A stretch of 13,658 bases of DNA from an uncultured Muribaculum sp. (lineage in GTDB: Bacteria; Bacteroidota; Bacteroidia; Bacteroidales; Muribaculaceae): contig CAJTSK010000052.1 in the NCBI GenBank assembly GCA_910578835.1, positions 1-13,658 of the forward strand. The letters are read 5' to 3'. Shown in pieces: positions 1 to 6,958 of the stretch (its first letter is position 1; every line of letters begins with the position of its first letter). The translations under genes and the position numbers were made by a program. The notes beneath the pieces are model-generated. The model made no database searches. It saw only the letters and a list, made by a program, of their open reading frames with translations, and was not told the DNA's origin.

Positions 1-120
1 CGGCGCTGCCCGCGGTTAACGGGATGGTGCCCTTTCAGGGCATTGCGAGATGTGGGTGTGCGACCCGTTGCGGGATTGTGTTCTGTCGGGGCGTGATGGG
101 CGGTTTTAAACATTCCTGTG
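1..120. other. GC-rich non-coding stretch with a chain of small hairpins
   Basis: No convincing gene was found here. Three small perfect inverted repeats follow one another within 75 bases: CCCG/CGGG at 9-12 and 20-23, TGCCC/GGGCA at 28-32 and 38-42, and CCCG/CGGG at 64-67 and 71-74. The composition is clearly more GC-rich than the AT-rich intergenic DNA elsewhere in the window. One frame on each strand stays open across most of it, but the peptides are Arg/Gly/Pro-rich and resemble nothing recognised. It may be an extragenic repeat or the tail of a feature that begins outside the window. No TAnnTTTG promoter for the rubrerythrin gene was found here. Confidence 0.3.
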
Positions 121-180
121 GGTATGGTGGTTATAAAGGCATACGAATAAAATGTGTCATCAATAAAAACTGATAAAGCA

Positions 181-771
181 ATGGCTACAAAAAAGAAGAG
201 TATTAAAGGCACCAAGACTGAGAAAAATCTTGTTGCCGCCTACATGAGCGAGTCGTCGGCTTATACCCGCTATACTTTCTACGGACAGCAGGCGACCAAG
301 GAAAACTATTTCCCGATTGCCAGGATATTTGCTGAGACAGCCGACAATGAGCTGCGTCATGCCAAGGTGTTTTTCAAACTGCTTGAAGGGGGCGTGGTGC
401 CCTGCGAGCTTAATGTCGATGCCGGAGTAATCGGTGACACCGCCTCCAATCTTGAGACTGCCGCGCGTGAGGAGTTGACCGAAGGCGTAGAGCAGTATCA
501 GAATGCCGCAAAAGATGCCGATGCCGAGGGATTTACCGAGATAGCCGAGCATTTCCGTGCTATCGCCGAGGTCGAGGCACATCACCGCGAACGCTTCGAG
601 CATTATCTGAAGCAGGTGAAGGACGGTACTGTGTGGAAGCGTGACACACCTATAAAGTGGCAGTGCCTTGTATGCGGTTACGTGTTTGAAGGCAAGGAAC
701 CGCCAAAGGAATGTCCGGCATGTGATCATCCTTATCAGCATTACATGGCTTTGGACTATGATGTGATTTAA
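181..771 (+). CDS. rbr: Rubrerythrin (non-haem di-iron peroxidase)
   Basis: Rubrerythrin reduces hydrogen peroxide in the cytoplasm of anaerobes, taking electrons through a rubredoxin-like centre. The 196-residue product has the family's usual length (about 190) and order. Residues 1-145 form the four-helix ferritin-like di-iron domain, with likely ligands at E24, at E57 and H60 (an ExxH motif), around E97-E101, and around E130-H135. Residues 160-188 form the rubredoxin-like domain, with Fe(Cys)4 ligands C162, C165, C178 and C181. The ATG at 181 is preferred because the protein then starts MATKKKSIKGT, as homologues do; an in-frame GTG at 154 would add nine residues not typical of the family. 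A terminator follows at once and the next gene has its own promoter, so the gene is probably monocistronic. The role in oxidative-stress defence is family knowledge. Confidence 0.95.
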   Translation: MATKKKSIKGTKTEKNLVAAYMSESSAYTRYTFYGQQATKENYFPIARIFAETADNELRHAKVFFKLLEGGVVPCELNVDAGVIGDTASNLETAAREELTEGVEQYQNAAKDADAEGFTEIAEHFRAIAEVEAHHRERFEHYLKQVKDGTVWKRDTPIKWQCLVCGYVFEGKEPPKECPACDHPYQHYMALDYDVI

Positions 772-795
772 TCAATCGGTATAAACTGTCATTGG

Positions 796-840
796 CGGGG
801 ATATGTCATGAATTTGATATTGGCACATCCCCGTTTTTTT
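796..840 (+). terminator. Rho-independent terminator after rubrerythrin
   Basis: CGGGGAT (796-802) pairs with ATCCCCG (827-833), with partial extension into a 24-base loop, and seven T follow. It starts 25 bases after the rubrerythrin stop codon. Confidence 0.85.
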
Positions 841-857
841 ACTTATGTGGCAACTAT

Positions 858-889
858 TTTGCCATATAAGAAATGTTTTTGTATTTTTG
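858..889 (+). promoter_or_regulatory. Bacteroidetes-type promoter for the pseudokinase gene
   Basis: TTTG at 858-861 and TATTTTTG at 882-889 are 20 bp apart, matching the TTTG / TAnnTTTG sigma-ABfr consensus. Transcription would start near 896, giving a short leader to the ATG at 913 or about 50 bases to the ATG at 946. Confidence 0.7.
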
Positions 890-912
890 CTGACTAATTA
901 ATTACTGATTGG

Positions 913-1680
913 ATGGTTAAGACTGACGATTGCGGTGCGTCGCCTATGGAAAAATGGACTGAAATCACTCTGCTTCCTGAATGGGAAGAGGAGTATTATC
1001 TTGTCTATACGGCGAAAAAACATGGTAAATGGGTGATGCTTAAGACGCTGAAACCGGAGTATGTCGACAATCCCGACATGCGTGCCATGATTGAAAAGGA
1101 ATTTGATGTGCGCTACAATCTTGCCCATTCCCACATTGTCATGATTAATGATTTTGAGGATGTGCCGGGGCTGGGTCGATGTATCATCACCGATGACGTG
1201 TATGGCGACTCTCTCCGCAAGCTGATTGATGAAAAGAAGGTGACGCCGGAGATTATCGAAAAGCTGCGCCACGACCTTGTGGACGCTATCGACTATATCC
1301 AGACCAACCATATCGTGCATCACCCGATACGTCCCGAGACCATCATTTTTACCGAAAACATAGGCAATCTGAAACTTATCGACGTGGGGTTTGACCAGCG
1401 TCAGCATATGGAGCCTGCCGATGTGTCGGAAGACATCTATAATTACGGGCTTGTGCTTGACGAGGCGCTTGGCTGTCTTGAGCATAAAGATTCAAAGCTT
1501 CAGAAGGTGGCGCGACGCTGTGCCGATCCCGACCCGAAAAAACGTTACCGCGACCTGCAGGACCTTCATCTTGCGCTGGAAAGCAGGTCGAGCAGCCAGC
1601 TTTACCTGCTGGTGGGTATATTTGTGGTGTTGATGAGCATCCTTGCAGTGTGGGTTACGGTGGCAGGAATCAGTAAATAG
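913..1680 (+). CDS. Tail-anchored protein-kinase-like protein, predicted pseudokinase
   Basis: The 255-residue product has a eukaryotic-type Ser/Thr protein kinase fold (Hanks type) followed by one C-terminal membrane helix at about 230-251, so the kinase domain should lie in the cytoplasm. Recognisable landmarks are the beta-3 lysine K44 (in VMLK), the alpha-C glutamate E63, and DVG (157-159) in place of DFG. The catalytic loop is degenerate: the usual HRDxKxxN reads HHPIRPET (136-143), so the catalytic Asp is Pro138 and the metal-binding Asn is Thr143. No glycine-rich loop is visible. It may bind nucleotide or act as a scaffold, but classical phosphotransfer is unlikely; this is inferred from the missing residues. 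An in-frame ATG at 946 (residue 12, MEKWTE) is an equally good start. The GNAT-like gene follows after 32 bases, probably in the same operon. Confidence 0.8.
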   Translation: MVKTDDCGASPMEKWTEITLLPEWEEEYYLVYTAKKHGKWVMLKTLKPEYVDNPDMRAMIEKEFDVRYNLAHSHIVMINDFEDVPGLGRCIITDDVYGDSLRKLIDEKKVTPEIIEKLRHDLVDAIDYIQTNHIVHHPIRPETIIFTENIGNLKLIDVGFDQRQHMEPADVSEDIYNYGLVLDEALGCLEHKDSKLQKVARRCADPDPKKRYRDLQDLHLALESRSSSQLYLLVGIFVVLMSILAVWVTVAGISK

Positions 1681-1712
1681 AAAAAACTTAAAAAGGTATT
1701 ATCGAAACAGAT

Positions 1713-2846
1713 ATGTCAATAGAGATAAGAGAAATAGCCCCGGTTAAGGCAGAGCTTGAAAAATATGTAAAGTTTGGGATTGATCATTATAAAGGTAATT
1801 CTTACTTTGTGCCGCCGCTGATACTTGATGAGGTGGAGACCCTTACCCCGGCGAAAAATCCGGCATTTGATTATTGCAAGGCAAAATCATGGATGGCATA
1901 TCGCGACGGAAAGCCTGTCGGCAGGATTACAGGCATTATAAATACCCTGGTCAACGAGCGCACAGGCTCAAAGGATGTGCGTTTCAGCTTTCTGGACTTC
2001 ATCGATGATGATGAGGTGGTCGACGCGCTTTTCGTCACTCTTGAGAAATGGGCTAAAAGCGAGGGCATGACTTCTGTGGTAGGACCGATGGGATTTACCG
2101 ACATGGACCATGAGGGCATGCTTACCTATGGCTATGACGAGCTGGGCACAATGGCAACAATCTACAATTATCCCTATTATCCGCGACATATGGAGCGCAT
2201 GGGATTTAAACCCGATGCCGAATGGGTGGAATATCGCATGACTGTGCCCGACGAGATTCCCTCTCAGCTGCAGCGAGTCGCCGACATTGTGCGCCGCAAA
2301 TATGGCTTACGTACCATCAAATATACCAGCGCAAAGAAAATCAAGGCTGATTACGGAGTGGCGCTCTTCGAGCTTATCAACGAGGCTTACGACAAGCTTT
2401 ACGGCTACTCGCCCCTGTCGAAGCGTCAGATTGAGTATTATATCGACATATACCTCCCTATCCTGAGACTGGAAAATGTATGTGTGATTGTTGACAGCAA
2501 CGACAAGCTTGTGGGTATCGGTATCTCTATGCCGTCAATGTCGAGGGCTCTCCAGAAGTCGGGCGGCAAGCTGCTGCCTTTCGGATGGGTGCATCTGCTT
2601 AAGGCGATGTACGGTCACAACGACATCGTGGACCTGCTGCTTGTGGCTGTAAGTCCGGAGTATATGGGCAAGGGTGTCAACTCGCTTCTTTTCAGCGACT
2701 TGCTGCCGGTGTATATCAAAAACAAGTATAAGTGGGCTGAGAGTAATCCGGAGCTTGCCGACAACGAGAACGTGCAGCAGCAGTGGAAATTTTTCGACCG
2801 CCGTCAGCATCGTCGCCGTGTAGCATTCCGCCGCGATATAAAATAG
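1713..2846 (+). CDS. YghO-like GNAT-fold (acyl-CoA N-acyltransferase superfamily) protein
   Basis: The 377-residue product resembles the uncharacterised family that includes E. coli YghO, which has two GNAT-like folds. The N-terminal half contains a fold-like stretch (WMAYRDGKPVGRITGIIN, about residues 60-77) and a VVGPMGFTDMDHEG segment (about 122-135) typical of this family. The C-terminal half has VAVSPEYMGKGV (about 312-323), which resembles the acetyl-CoA binding turn of GNAT enzymes, and ends with a basic stretch, FFDRRQHRRRVAFRR. The substrate is unknown. No signal peptide or membrane helix is seen. The gene lies 32 bases after the pseudokinase gene with no promoter between. Its stop is one base from the stop of rsmD on the other strand, so no separate terminator exists. 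Confidence 0.8.
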   Translation: MSIEIREIAPVKAELEKYVKFGIDHYKGNSYFVPPLILDEVETLTPAKNPAFDYCKAKSWMAYRDGKPVGRITGIINTLVNERTGSKDVRFSFLDFIDDDEVVDALFVTLEKWAKSEGMTSVVGPMGFTDMDHEGMLTYGYDELGTMATIYNYPYYPRHMERMGFKPDAEWVEYRMTVPDEIPSQLQRVADIVRRKYGLRTIKYTSAKKIKADYGVALFELINEAYDKLYGYSPLSKRQIEYYIDIYLPILRLENVCVIVDSNDKLVGIGISMPSMSRALQKSGGKLLPFGWVHLLKAMYGHNDIVDLLLVAVSPEYMGKGVNSLLFSDLLPVYIKNKYKWAESNPELADNENVQQQWKFFDRRQHRRRVAFRRDIK

Positions 2847-2847
2847 G

Positions 2848-3414
2848 CTATTCTTCGGGAGCCGCTTCAGCGCTCTCTTCCGGAATCTCAAATATCGAGA
2901 AGTTGACCGAGCCGTAGACGCGGTGTTCCGCGAAATGGGGCAGGGTGGAGAAGTCATATGCCTTGGAATGCTCGATTATGAAAATCGAGCCGGGCTTGAG
3001 CATCTGCGATTCAAGCACCAGTCCCGGAATCTTGCCGAAGTCGGGCAGGTCGTAGGGGGGATCGGCAAACACGATGTCATATTTTGCCGTGCATGTGGCG
3101 ATGAAGCGGAACACGTCGCCCTTGATGAGGCGCAGGTTTTGCACGTTGAGCTGCTGTGCCACCTGCTTGATGAAGCGGTACTGTGTCTGCGCCTTCTCTA
3201 TTGCCGTTACCTCGCGACATCCGCGCGACAAAAATTCAAAGGTGATGGCACCGGTGCCCGCGAAGAGGTCGAGGGCGTCTTTGTCGTCGAAGTCCACGAT
3301 ATTTTCAAGTACATTGAATATGTTTTCGCGCGCGAAGTCAGTAGTGGGTCGCGCCGAGATATTGGTGGGCACGTCAAAGCGTCGGCGCCCGTATTTTCCT
3401 CTTATTATTCGCAT
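2848..3414 (-). CDS. rsmD: 16S rRNA (guanine(966)-N(2))-methyltransferase RsmD
   Basis: RsmD methylates N2 of G966 in 16S rRNA using S-adenosylmethionine. The 188-residue product has the usual family length. It starts MRIIRGKYGRRR, followed by RPTTDFARENIFN (22-34), close to the conserved RPTTDRVRETLFN. The SAM-binding motif I is DLFAGTGAI (49-57) and the catalytic motif IV is DPPY (118-121). The last 12 or so residues are an acidic Glu/Ala tail. The start overlaps the end of the upstream DUF3822 gene by 10 bases, so the two are probably translationally coupled. It is the last gene of a leftward three-gene unit and converges on the GNAT-like gene. Confidence 0.95.
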   Translation of the reverse strand: MRIIRGKYGRRRFDVPTNISARPTTDFARENIFNVLENIVDFDDKDALDLFAGTGAITFEFLSRGCREVTAIEKAQTQYRFIKQVAQQLNVQNLRLIKGDVFRFIATCTAKYDIVFADPPYDLPDFGKIPGLVLESQMLKPGSIFIIEHSKAYDFSTLPHFAEHRVYGSVNFSIFEIPEESAEAAPEE

Positions 3415-4250
3415 TGTGGGATGATTATTAAGTCAAACGGTGCTTTAAGCGCGTCTTTGGGCGCGTGGACAAGTGTCGCCGGATATACGGCTGGCATCAC
3501 GTAGCCTACATACTCGCGGAGTACCGAGGTGATTTCATCGCGTAGGGTGTCATCGCCCGATATCAGCAGCTCGCGGTCGTCGCCGTCGCGGTCGACAAGC
3601 ATTTTCCTTACCGACATTATGTAATATATCGCGTCGGCACTTTCCCGGAAGGCAAATGTGTTGGCGAGTTCGAGACGGTTGCCCGTGAAGGCGAGGAGCT
3701 GTAGTGAGCCTTGGCTTATGTTGACATATATCTTGCCTGAGTGACCTATGCGGCTGCTTTCATAAAAATAGCGTGAGAGCGGAGTCACAGGCGCGTATAT
3801 GGCAGGGTTGTTGAATGTGCGGCGCAGGAAGGCGAGCAGCTGCGACGGCAGCTTGGCGGCTATGGTGGAGCCGGTCGGCGACATGGGTGAGAAAAGTATC
3901 TCGGTGCGTAGCTCCTCGCCGGTATCGGGGAGCATGGTGTCGACAAGTGTCTCGGCAAAGAGAGGGTCGCCTGTCGCGCTGTCGGGCAACACCGTGTAGC
4001 GGGTTGTGTCGACGACAACGGTCACTTGCCGGAAGTCGGCAAGCAGAAGGGGGTTGTTGTATATGGTTTCCTCCAGCCTTCTCTCATGGGATAGTCCGGG
4101 GGCGTCGAGCGGCACGGCGCGATACACTATCGACTGTGGCTCGCCGTGGCGGTAGAGCAGCACGTGGAGTGTTTCAGGCTCGACCTTTATGGCGAGGTCG
4201 TAGAGACGCGGTTCGCCGATGAGTTCTTTGTCAATCAAGGCATTTCCCAT
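3405..4250 (-). CDS. DUF3822 family protein
   Basis: This 281-residue protein matches the Bacteroidetes-specific DUF3822 family in length, overall pattern and position directly upstream of rsmD. The family is uncharacterised and thought to have an actin/hexokinase-like (ASKHA) fold. Visible here are an N-terminal beta-rich segment (YDLAIKVEPETLHVLLYRHG, about 17-36) and a second one near 170-190 (GKIYVNISQGSLQLLAFTGNRL), as expected for two related subdomains, then a C-terminal LLISGDD turn. No signal peptide or membrane helix is seen, so it should be cytoplasmic. Twelve bases separate it from the lipoprotein gene upstream, and its end overlaps rsmD. The function is unknown; the constant link with rsmD suggests, but does not prove, a role in ribosome biogenesis or metabolism. 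Confidence 0.85.
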   Translation of the reverse strand: MGNALIDKELIGEPRLYDLAIKVEPETLHVLLYRHGEPQSIVYRAVPLDAPGLSHERRLEETIYNNPLLLADFRQVTVVVDTTRYTVLPDSATGDPLFAETLVDTMLPDTGEELRTEILFSPMSPTGSTIAAKLPSQLLAFLRRTFNNPAIYAPVTPLSRYFYESSRIGHSGKIYVNISQGSLQLLAFTGNRLELANTFAFRESADAIYYIMSVRKMLVDRDGDDRELLISGDDTLRDEITSVLREYVGYVMPAVYPATLVHAPKDALKAPFDLIIIPQCE

Positions 4251-4262
4251 TGGTCGATGATT

Positions 4263-6347
4263 TTAGCGGAATCCTCCGCGGTTGTTAAATCCGTTCATGC
4301 CGTTGCCGAAGTTACGGCTTCCGTTATTGTTGCTCGGACCGAAGAAGTTGCCATCGTTATAAGGGTCGTCTTCTTCCTCAAGGTCACGGTTGGTGTTGTC
4401 GTCATCGATATATGTACCGTCCTTGTTGCGGCGGCGCTTCTTGGCGGTCTTAGGCTTGTTTTTGACAATCTCCTTCGGCTTCTGGAGGTCGATGGGTGTT
4501 TCGTAGATGTTCCATGACTGCTCTACATCCCAGTTTTTTTTCAGCACTATCTTTTTGGGATAGTAATAGACTTCCTCAGGCTGCAGGGAATCGAGCAGGG
4601 AGCCTGTGTCCCACTTGCCGTTGCCGTTGCGGTCTATGTACAGGCGGGCGTAATATGTGCCGGGCTGCATGTAGGGGAACTGCGCGACACCTCCTTTGAG
4701 AGGTGCCTCGTCGACCGGCTTGTCGCCTTTGTCGAGTACTTCGACTATGGCAGAGTCGCTCACTCCGGTCACATTAAAGTATAGAGCCGAGTAGTCTTCG
4801 AGCTTTCGGGTTGAAAATTCGTGGTTGAAAGTGTTGTTCCACTCGTTGTATGCGCCTATTATGGATGCCGAGTCGACGACATATTTGTATTTTGTGCCCG
4901 GTGTCCATTTCATGTCGAGCTTGTATTTTAACAGCCCGAACGAGTCTACAGGCACGAGCGGGGGAGCCTGGATTGTGTCCCATATGGTGTCGTTGAGGGT
5001 GAGCATATGGAGTCCGCTCTGTATTATAGTGTCAATCGGCTGGTCGACGTCGATGAAAAGCGGCTTGTAGATTTCCTGTGTGTTGCCGCCTGTTGCCGTT
5101 ATCTTTATAAATGTAAGCCGTGCGGCTTCAGCAGCCTCGATGGAGTCGATGTTTTCACCGCGTTTCTCAGCCTTTTTGCGTCGGTCGGCGGCTTTTTTCT
5201 CGGCTTCCTCCTTGAGTCGCTTCTCTTCGCGGGCTCCCTTGAAGAGCACACGGAGCGTGTCGGTGTTCCACGACAGTTGGTCAAGCGTGTCGGTGCGAAG
5301 ATATCGCATCTCGATCATCATTGTGTCCTGGGCTATTACCGCGGTGTCGGTAATGAAATATTCCAGAGAGTCGAGGGTCGCTGTGGCGTTGAGGCGCGCC
5401 CAGCTGTCGATGGGCAAGCCTGAATCGACGCCGTTGAGCATACGTATGTCGGGCAGGGTGTCGCTTGGCGCCGAAAACTTTATGAAGAGGCGGCGGCGTT
5501 CAGGGCGGCTGTAATCTTTTAGATACTGCGGGGTGTAACCTTCGTTGAACCATGTCAGCAGTATGTCGTTGGGGAGATATTTCGTGTGGCTCACGCTGAC
5601 TATCGAGTCGCTTCCGTCGGCAGCGGTAAGGGTGTCGGTGACGGTGGTGGTCTCGGCGACGGGAGATACGGTCATGTCATAAAACGCCACATCTTCGGAG
5701 CGGTCCCAATGATAGTCGCGGTTTATGTCGTTGATGGCAAAGATGTGATAGTCGCCCGGCTTCAGCCCTCTCACGGTAAATTGTCCGAGCTGGTTGGTCT
5801 TGGCTATTCGTTCGAGCGGGAGAGTGGTGATGGTGGTGTCGGTGAGGTCGGAATATACGCCTACAAGCACTCCCTGGGCAGGCTCAAGCGTGCGCGCTTC
5901 AAATACCATGCCCGAAATCCGGAGCGAGTCGATTGAGTCGCCTGTAGAGAAGTCGATGGCAAATCCGTCGAGCACATTTTTTTCGTTGAGGTCGCTGATG
6001 GCGTCGGAAAAGTCGATAGTGTAGGTGGTGTTTGGCAGCATCGTGTCGCGCAACTCCACCGACACGCGGTGACCGTTGGCTGTAATCTGCGGTATGTTTT
6101 TCTGCGCGGGTGACACGACCACCTTGTTCATAACATCCTCTACCTGGACATTTTCGTTGAAATCAATGGTGATATTGTTGCGGTTGACCCCGGTTGCGCC
6201 GATAGCCGGATTGCTTTTGACAAACACGGGCGGCTCGATGTCATAGTCGCCACCGGTAGGGCGCCCCATTGAGGCGCATGCTCCTAAAAGCGATGCTACC
6301 ACCGCTCCTGCAAGCAATTGCATATATGTAGACTCGTTGCCTTTCAT
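4263..6347 (-). CDS. Ig-like (Big_5) domain surface or periplasmic lipoprotein
   Basis: The 694-residue product has a lipoprotein signal peptide ending in the lipobox LGAC, with Cys24 as the lipidated residue. After it come an Ig-like Big_5-type domain (about 38-135; PPVFVKSNPAIGATGVNRN at its start) and a carboxypeptidase-regulatory-like beta domain (about 142-215; GQFTVRGLKPGDYHIFAIND). A Lys/Glu-rich helical stretch lies at about 368-400. A second prealbumin-like segment around 580-605 ends in YIDRNGNGKWDTGS, an Asp/Asn-rich turn that could bind calcium. The tail from about 635 is basic, then acidic, then Asn/Gly-rich. No clear Bacteroidetes surface-export signal (Ser-Asp/Glu-rich) follows the Cys, so the location within the envelope is uncertain. 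It is the first gene of a unit with DUF3822 and rsmD. The only -7 box seen lies five bases before the ATG, so a start at Met9 is possible. Confidence 0.85.
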   Translation of the reverse strand: MKGNESTYMQLLAGAVVASLLGACASMGRPTGGDYDIEPPVFVKSNPAIGATGVNRNNITIDFNENVQVEDVMNKVVVSPAQKNIPQITANGHRVSVELRDTMLPNTTYTIDFSDAISDLNEKNVLDGFAIDFSTGDSIDSLRISGMVFEARTLEPAQGVLVGVYSDLTDTTITTLPLERIAKTNQLGQFTVRGLKPGDYHIFAINDINRDYHWDRSEDVAFYDMTVSPVAETTTVTDTLTAADGSDSIVSVSHTKYLPNDILLTWFNEGYTPQYLKDYSRPERRRLFIKFSAPSDTLPDIRMLNGVDSGLPIDSWARLNATATLDSLEYFITDTAVIAQDTMMIEMRYLRTDTLDQLSWNTDTLRVLFKGAREEKRLKEEAEKKAADRRKKAEKRGENIDSIEAAEAARLTFIKITATGGNTQEIYKPLFIDVDQPIDTIIQSGLHMLTLNDTIWDTIQAPPLVPVDSFGLLKYKLDMKWTPGTKYKYVVDSASIIGAYNEWNNTFNHEFSTRKLEDYSALYFNVTGVSDSAIVEVLDKGDKPVDEAPLKGGVAQFPYMQPGTYYARLYIDRNGNGKWDTGSLLDSLQPEEVYYYPKKIVLKKNWDVEQSWNIYETPIDLQKPKEIVKNKPKTAKKRRRNKDGTYIDDDNTNRDLEEEDDPYNDGNFFGPSNNNGSRNFGNGMNGFNNRGGFR

Positions 6348-6352
6348 AGCTA

Positions 6353-6360
6353 CAAATTTA
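6353..6360 (-). promoter_or_regulatory. Possible -7 box for the lipoprotein operon
   Basis: On the minus strand this reads TAAATTTG, matching TAnnTTTG. No good -33 TTTG lies 19-20 bp further upstream. The box is only five bases before the annotated ATG, so it would make a leaderless mRNA unless translation begins at the in-frame ATG eight codons in. Confidence 0.35.
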
Positions 6361-6434
6361 CACTTTTCCCGTCATAAACCGACCTAAAAAACTTATTTTT
6401 CATAATGGGATTAAAAAATCCTGTCAAAAAGTGA

Positions 6435-6464
6435 TTGTTATATCAGGAAAAAGTCTTATCTTTG
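6435..6464 (+). promoter_or_regulatory. Promoter of tRNA-Pro
   Basis: TTG at 6435-6437 and TATCTTTG at 6457-6464 are 19 bp apart, a good match to the Bacteroidetes consensus. The tRNA begins 21 bases after the -7 box. Confidence 0.8.
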
Positions 6465-6485
6465 CGGTCGAAATTAAAAGGCGCT

Positions 6486-6561
6486 CGGGGTGTAGCACAG
6501 TTGGCAGCGCGCCACGTTCGGGACGTGGAGGTCGGAAGTTCGAGTCTTCTCACCCCGACCA
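6486..6561 (+). tRNA. tRNA-Pro (anticodon CGG)
   Basis: The 76-base gene folds as a full cloverleaf: acceptor CGGGGTG/CACCCCG, anticodon stem CCACG/CGTGG with loop TTCGGGA (anticodon CGG, reading CCG), T-arm GGAAG/CTTCT with loop TTCGAGT, discriminator A, and an encoded CCA. The D-stem (GCAC/GCGC) has one A-C mismatch. A promoter precedes it and a strong terminator hairpin starts directly after the CCA. Confidence 0.95.
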
Positions 6562-6610
6562 ATAGACAAGCTTTTGTATTGATTCAATCAAAAGCTTGTC
6601 TATTTTTTTG
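6562..6610 (+). terminator. Terminator of tRNA-Pro
   Basis: A perfect 15-bp stem (6562-6576 with 6589-6603) has the 12-base loop TATTGATTCAAT and is followed by a T run. It abuts the tRNA 3' end, so the precursor trailer is essentially this hairpin. Confidence 0.95.
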
Positions 6611-6633
6611 TGCCCAAGTCCAATCCGCCGGGC

Positions 6634-6683
6634 AAAAAAGTAACACCCGATTTCGACCGAAATGGGGTGCGGAATCGGGTGTT
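6634..6683 (-). terminator. Terminator of the leftward tRNA cluster
   Basis: AACACCCGATT (6642-6652) pairs perfectly with AATCGGGTGTT (6673-6683) around a 20-base loop. Read leftward, it is followed by ACTTTTTTG. It lies 34 bases after the end of tRNA-Ala. Confidence 0.85.
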
Positions 6684-6717
6684 GTGCTTATAGATTGCTG
6701 ATTGTCAGCATGAGTTG

Positions 6718-6791
6718 TGGAGTATAGCGGACTCGAACCGCTCACCTCGACACTGCCAGTGTCGCGCTCTAGCCAGATGAGCTAATACCCC
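6718..6791 (-). tRNA. tRNA-Ala (anticodon GGC)
   Basis: On the minus strand the acceptor GGGGTAT pairs with ATACTCC (one G-T pair). The D-stem is GCTC/GAGC. The anticodon stem CGACA/TGTCG encloses loop CTGGCAG, giving anticodon GGC, which reads GCC. The T-arm contains GGTTCGAGTCC. The discriminator is A, and CAA rather than CCA follows, so the CCA end is not encoded. It is the last of three leftward tRNAs, with a hairpin and T-run just upstream. Confidence 0.95.
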
Positions 6792-6796
6792 GGTCT

Positions 6797-6828
6797 TAAA
6801 AAAGAAAAGCCTTCTGTCTAAGAAGGCT
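6797..6828 (-). terminator. Internal terminator-like hairpin between tRNA-Val and tRNA-Ala
   Basis: AGCCTTCT (6808-6815) pairs perfectly with AGAAGGCT (6821-6828) around a 5-base loop. Read leftward, the stem is followed by TTTTCTTTTTT. The structure looks like an intrinsic terminator inside the tRNA transcript, and no promoter is seen between it and tRNA-Ala. Confidence 0.65.
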
Positions 6829-6831
6829 CTG

Positions 6832-6906
6832 TGGGCGCTGAGGGATTCGAACCCCCGACCCTCTGCTTGTAAGGCAGATGCTCTGAACCAGCTGAGCTAA
6901 GCGCCC
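6832..6906 (-). tRNA. tRNA-Val (anticodon TAC), downstream copy
   Basis: On the minus strand the acceptor GGGCGCT pairs with AGCGCCC. The anticodon stem TCTGC/GCAGA encloses loop CTTACAA, giving anticodon TAC. The T-arm GGGGG/CCCTC region carries TTCGAAT. The discriminator is A and CCA is not encoded. The 75 bases are identical to the copy at 6959-7033. Confidence 0.96.
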
Positions 6907-6958
6907 GGTATCGGTTGTTACCGGAACTTTCGACTTAAGAACTGCGGAGTTTGTTGAG

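Noticed and set aside
154..180. GTG start for rubrerythrin nine codons upstream
   Set aside because: The ATG at 181 gives the usual family N-terminus; the extra residues are not typical.
913..1680. Active Ser/Thr kinase
   Set aside because: The catalytic Asp and metal-binding Asn are replaced by Pro and Thr.
6435..6701. 88-codon plus-strand frame over tRNA-Pro
   Set aside because: It runs through the tRNA and its terminator and cannot be a real gene.
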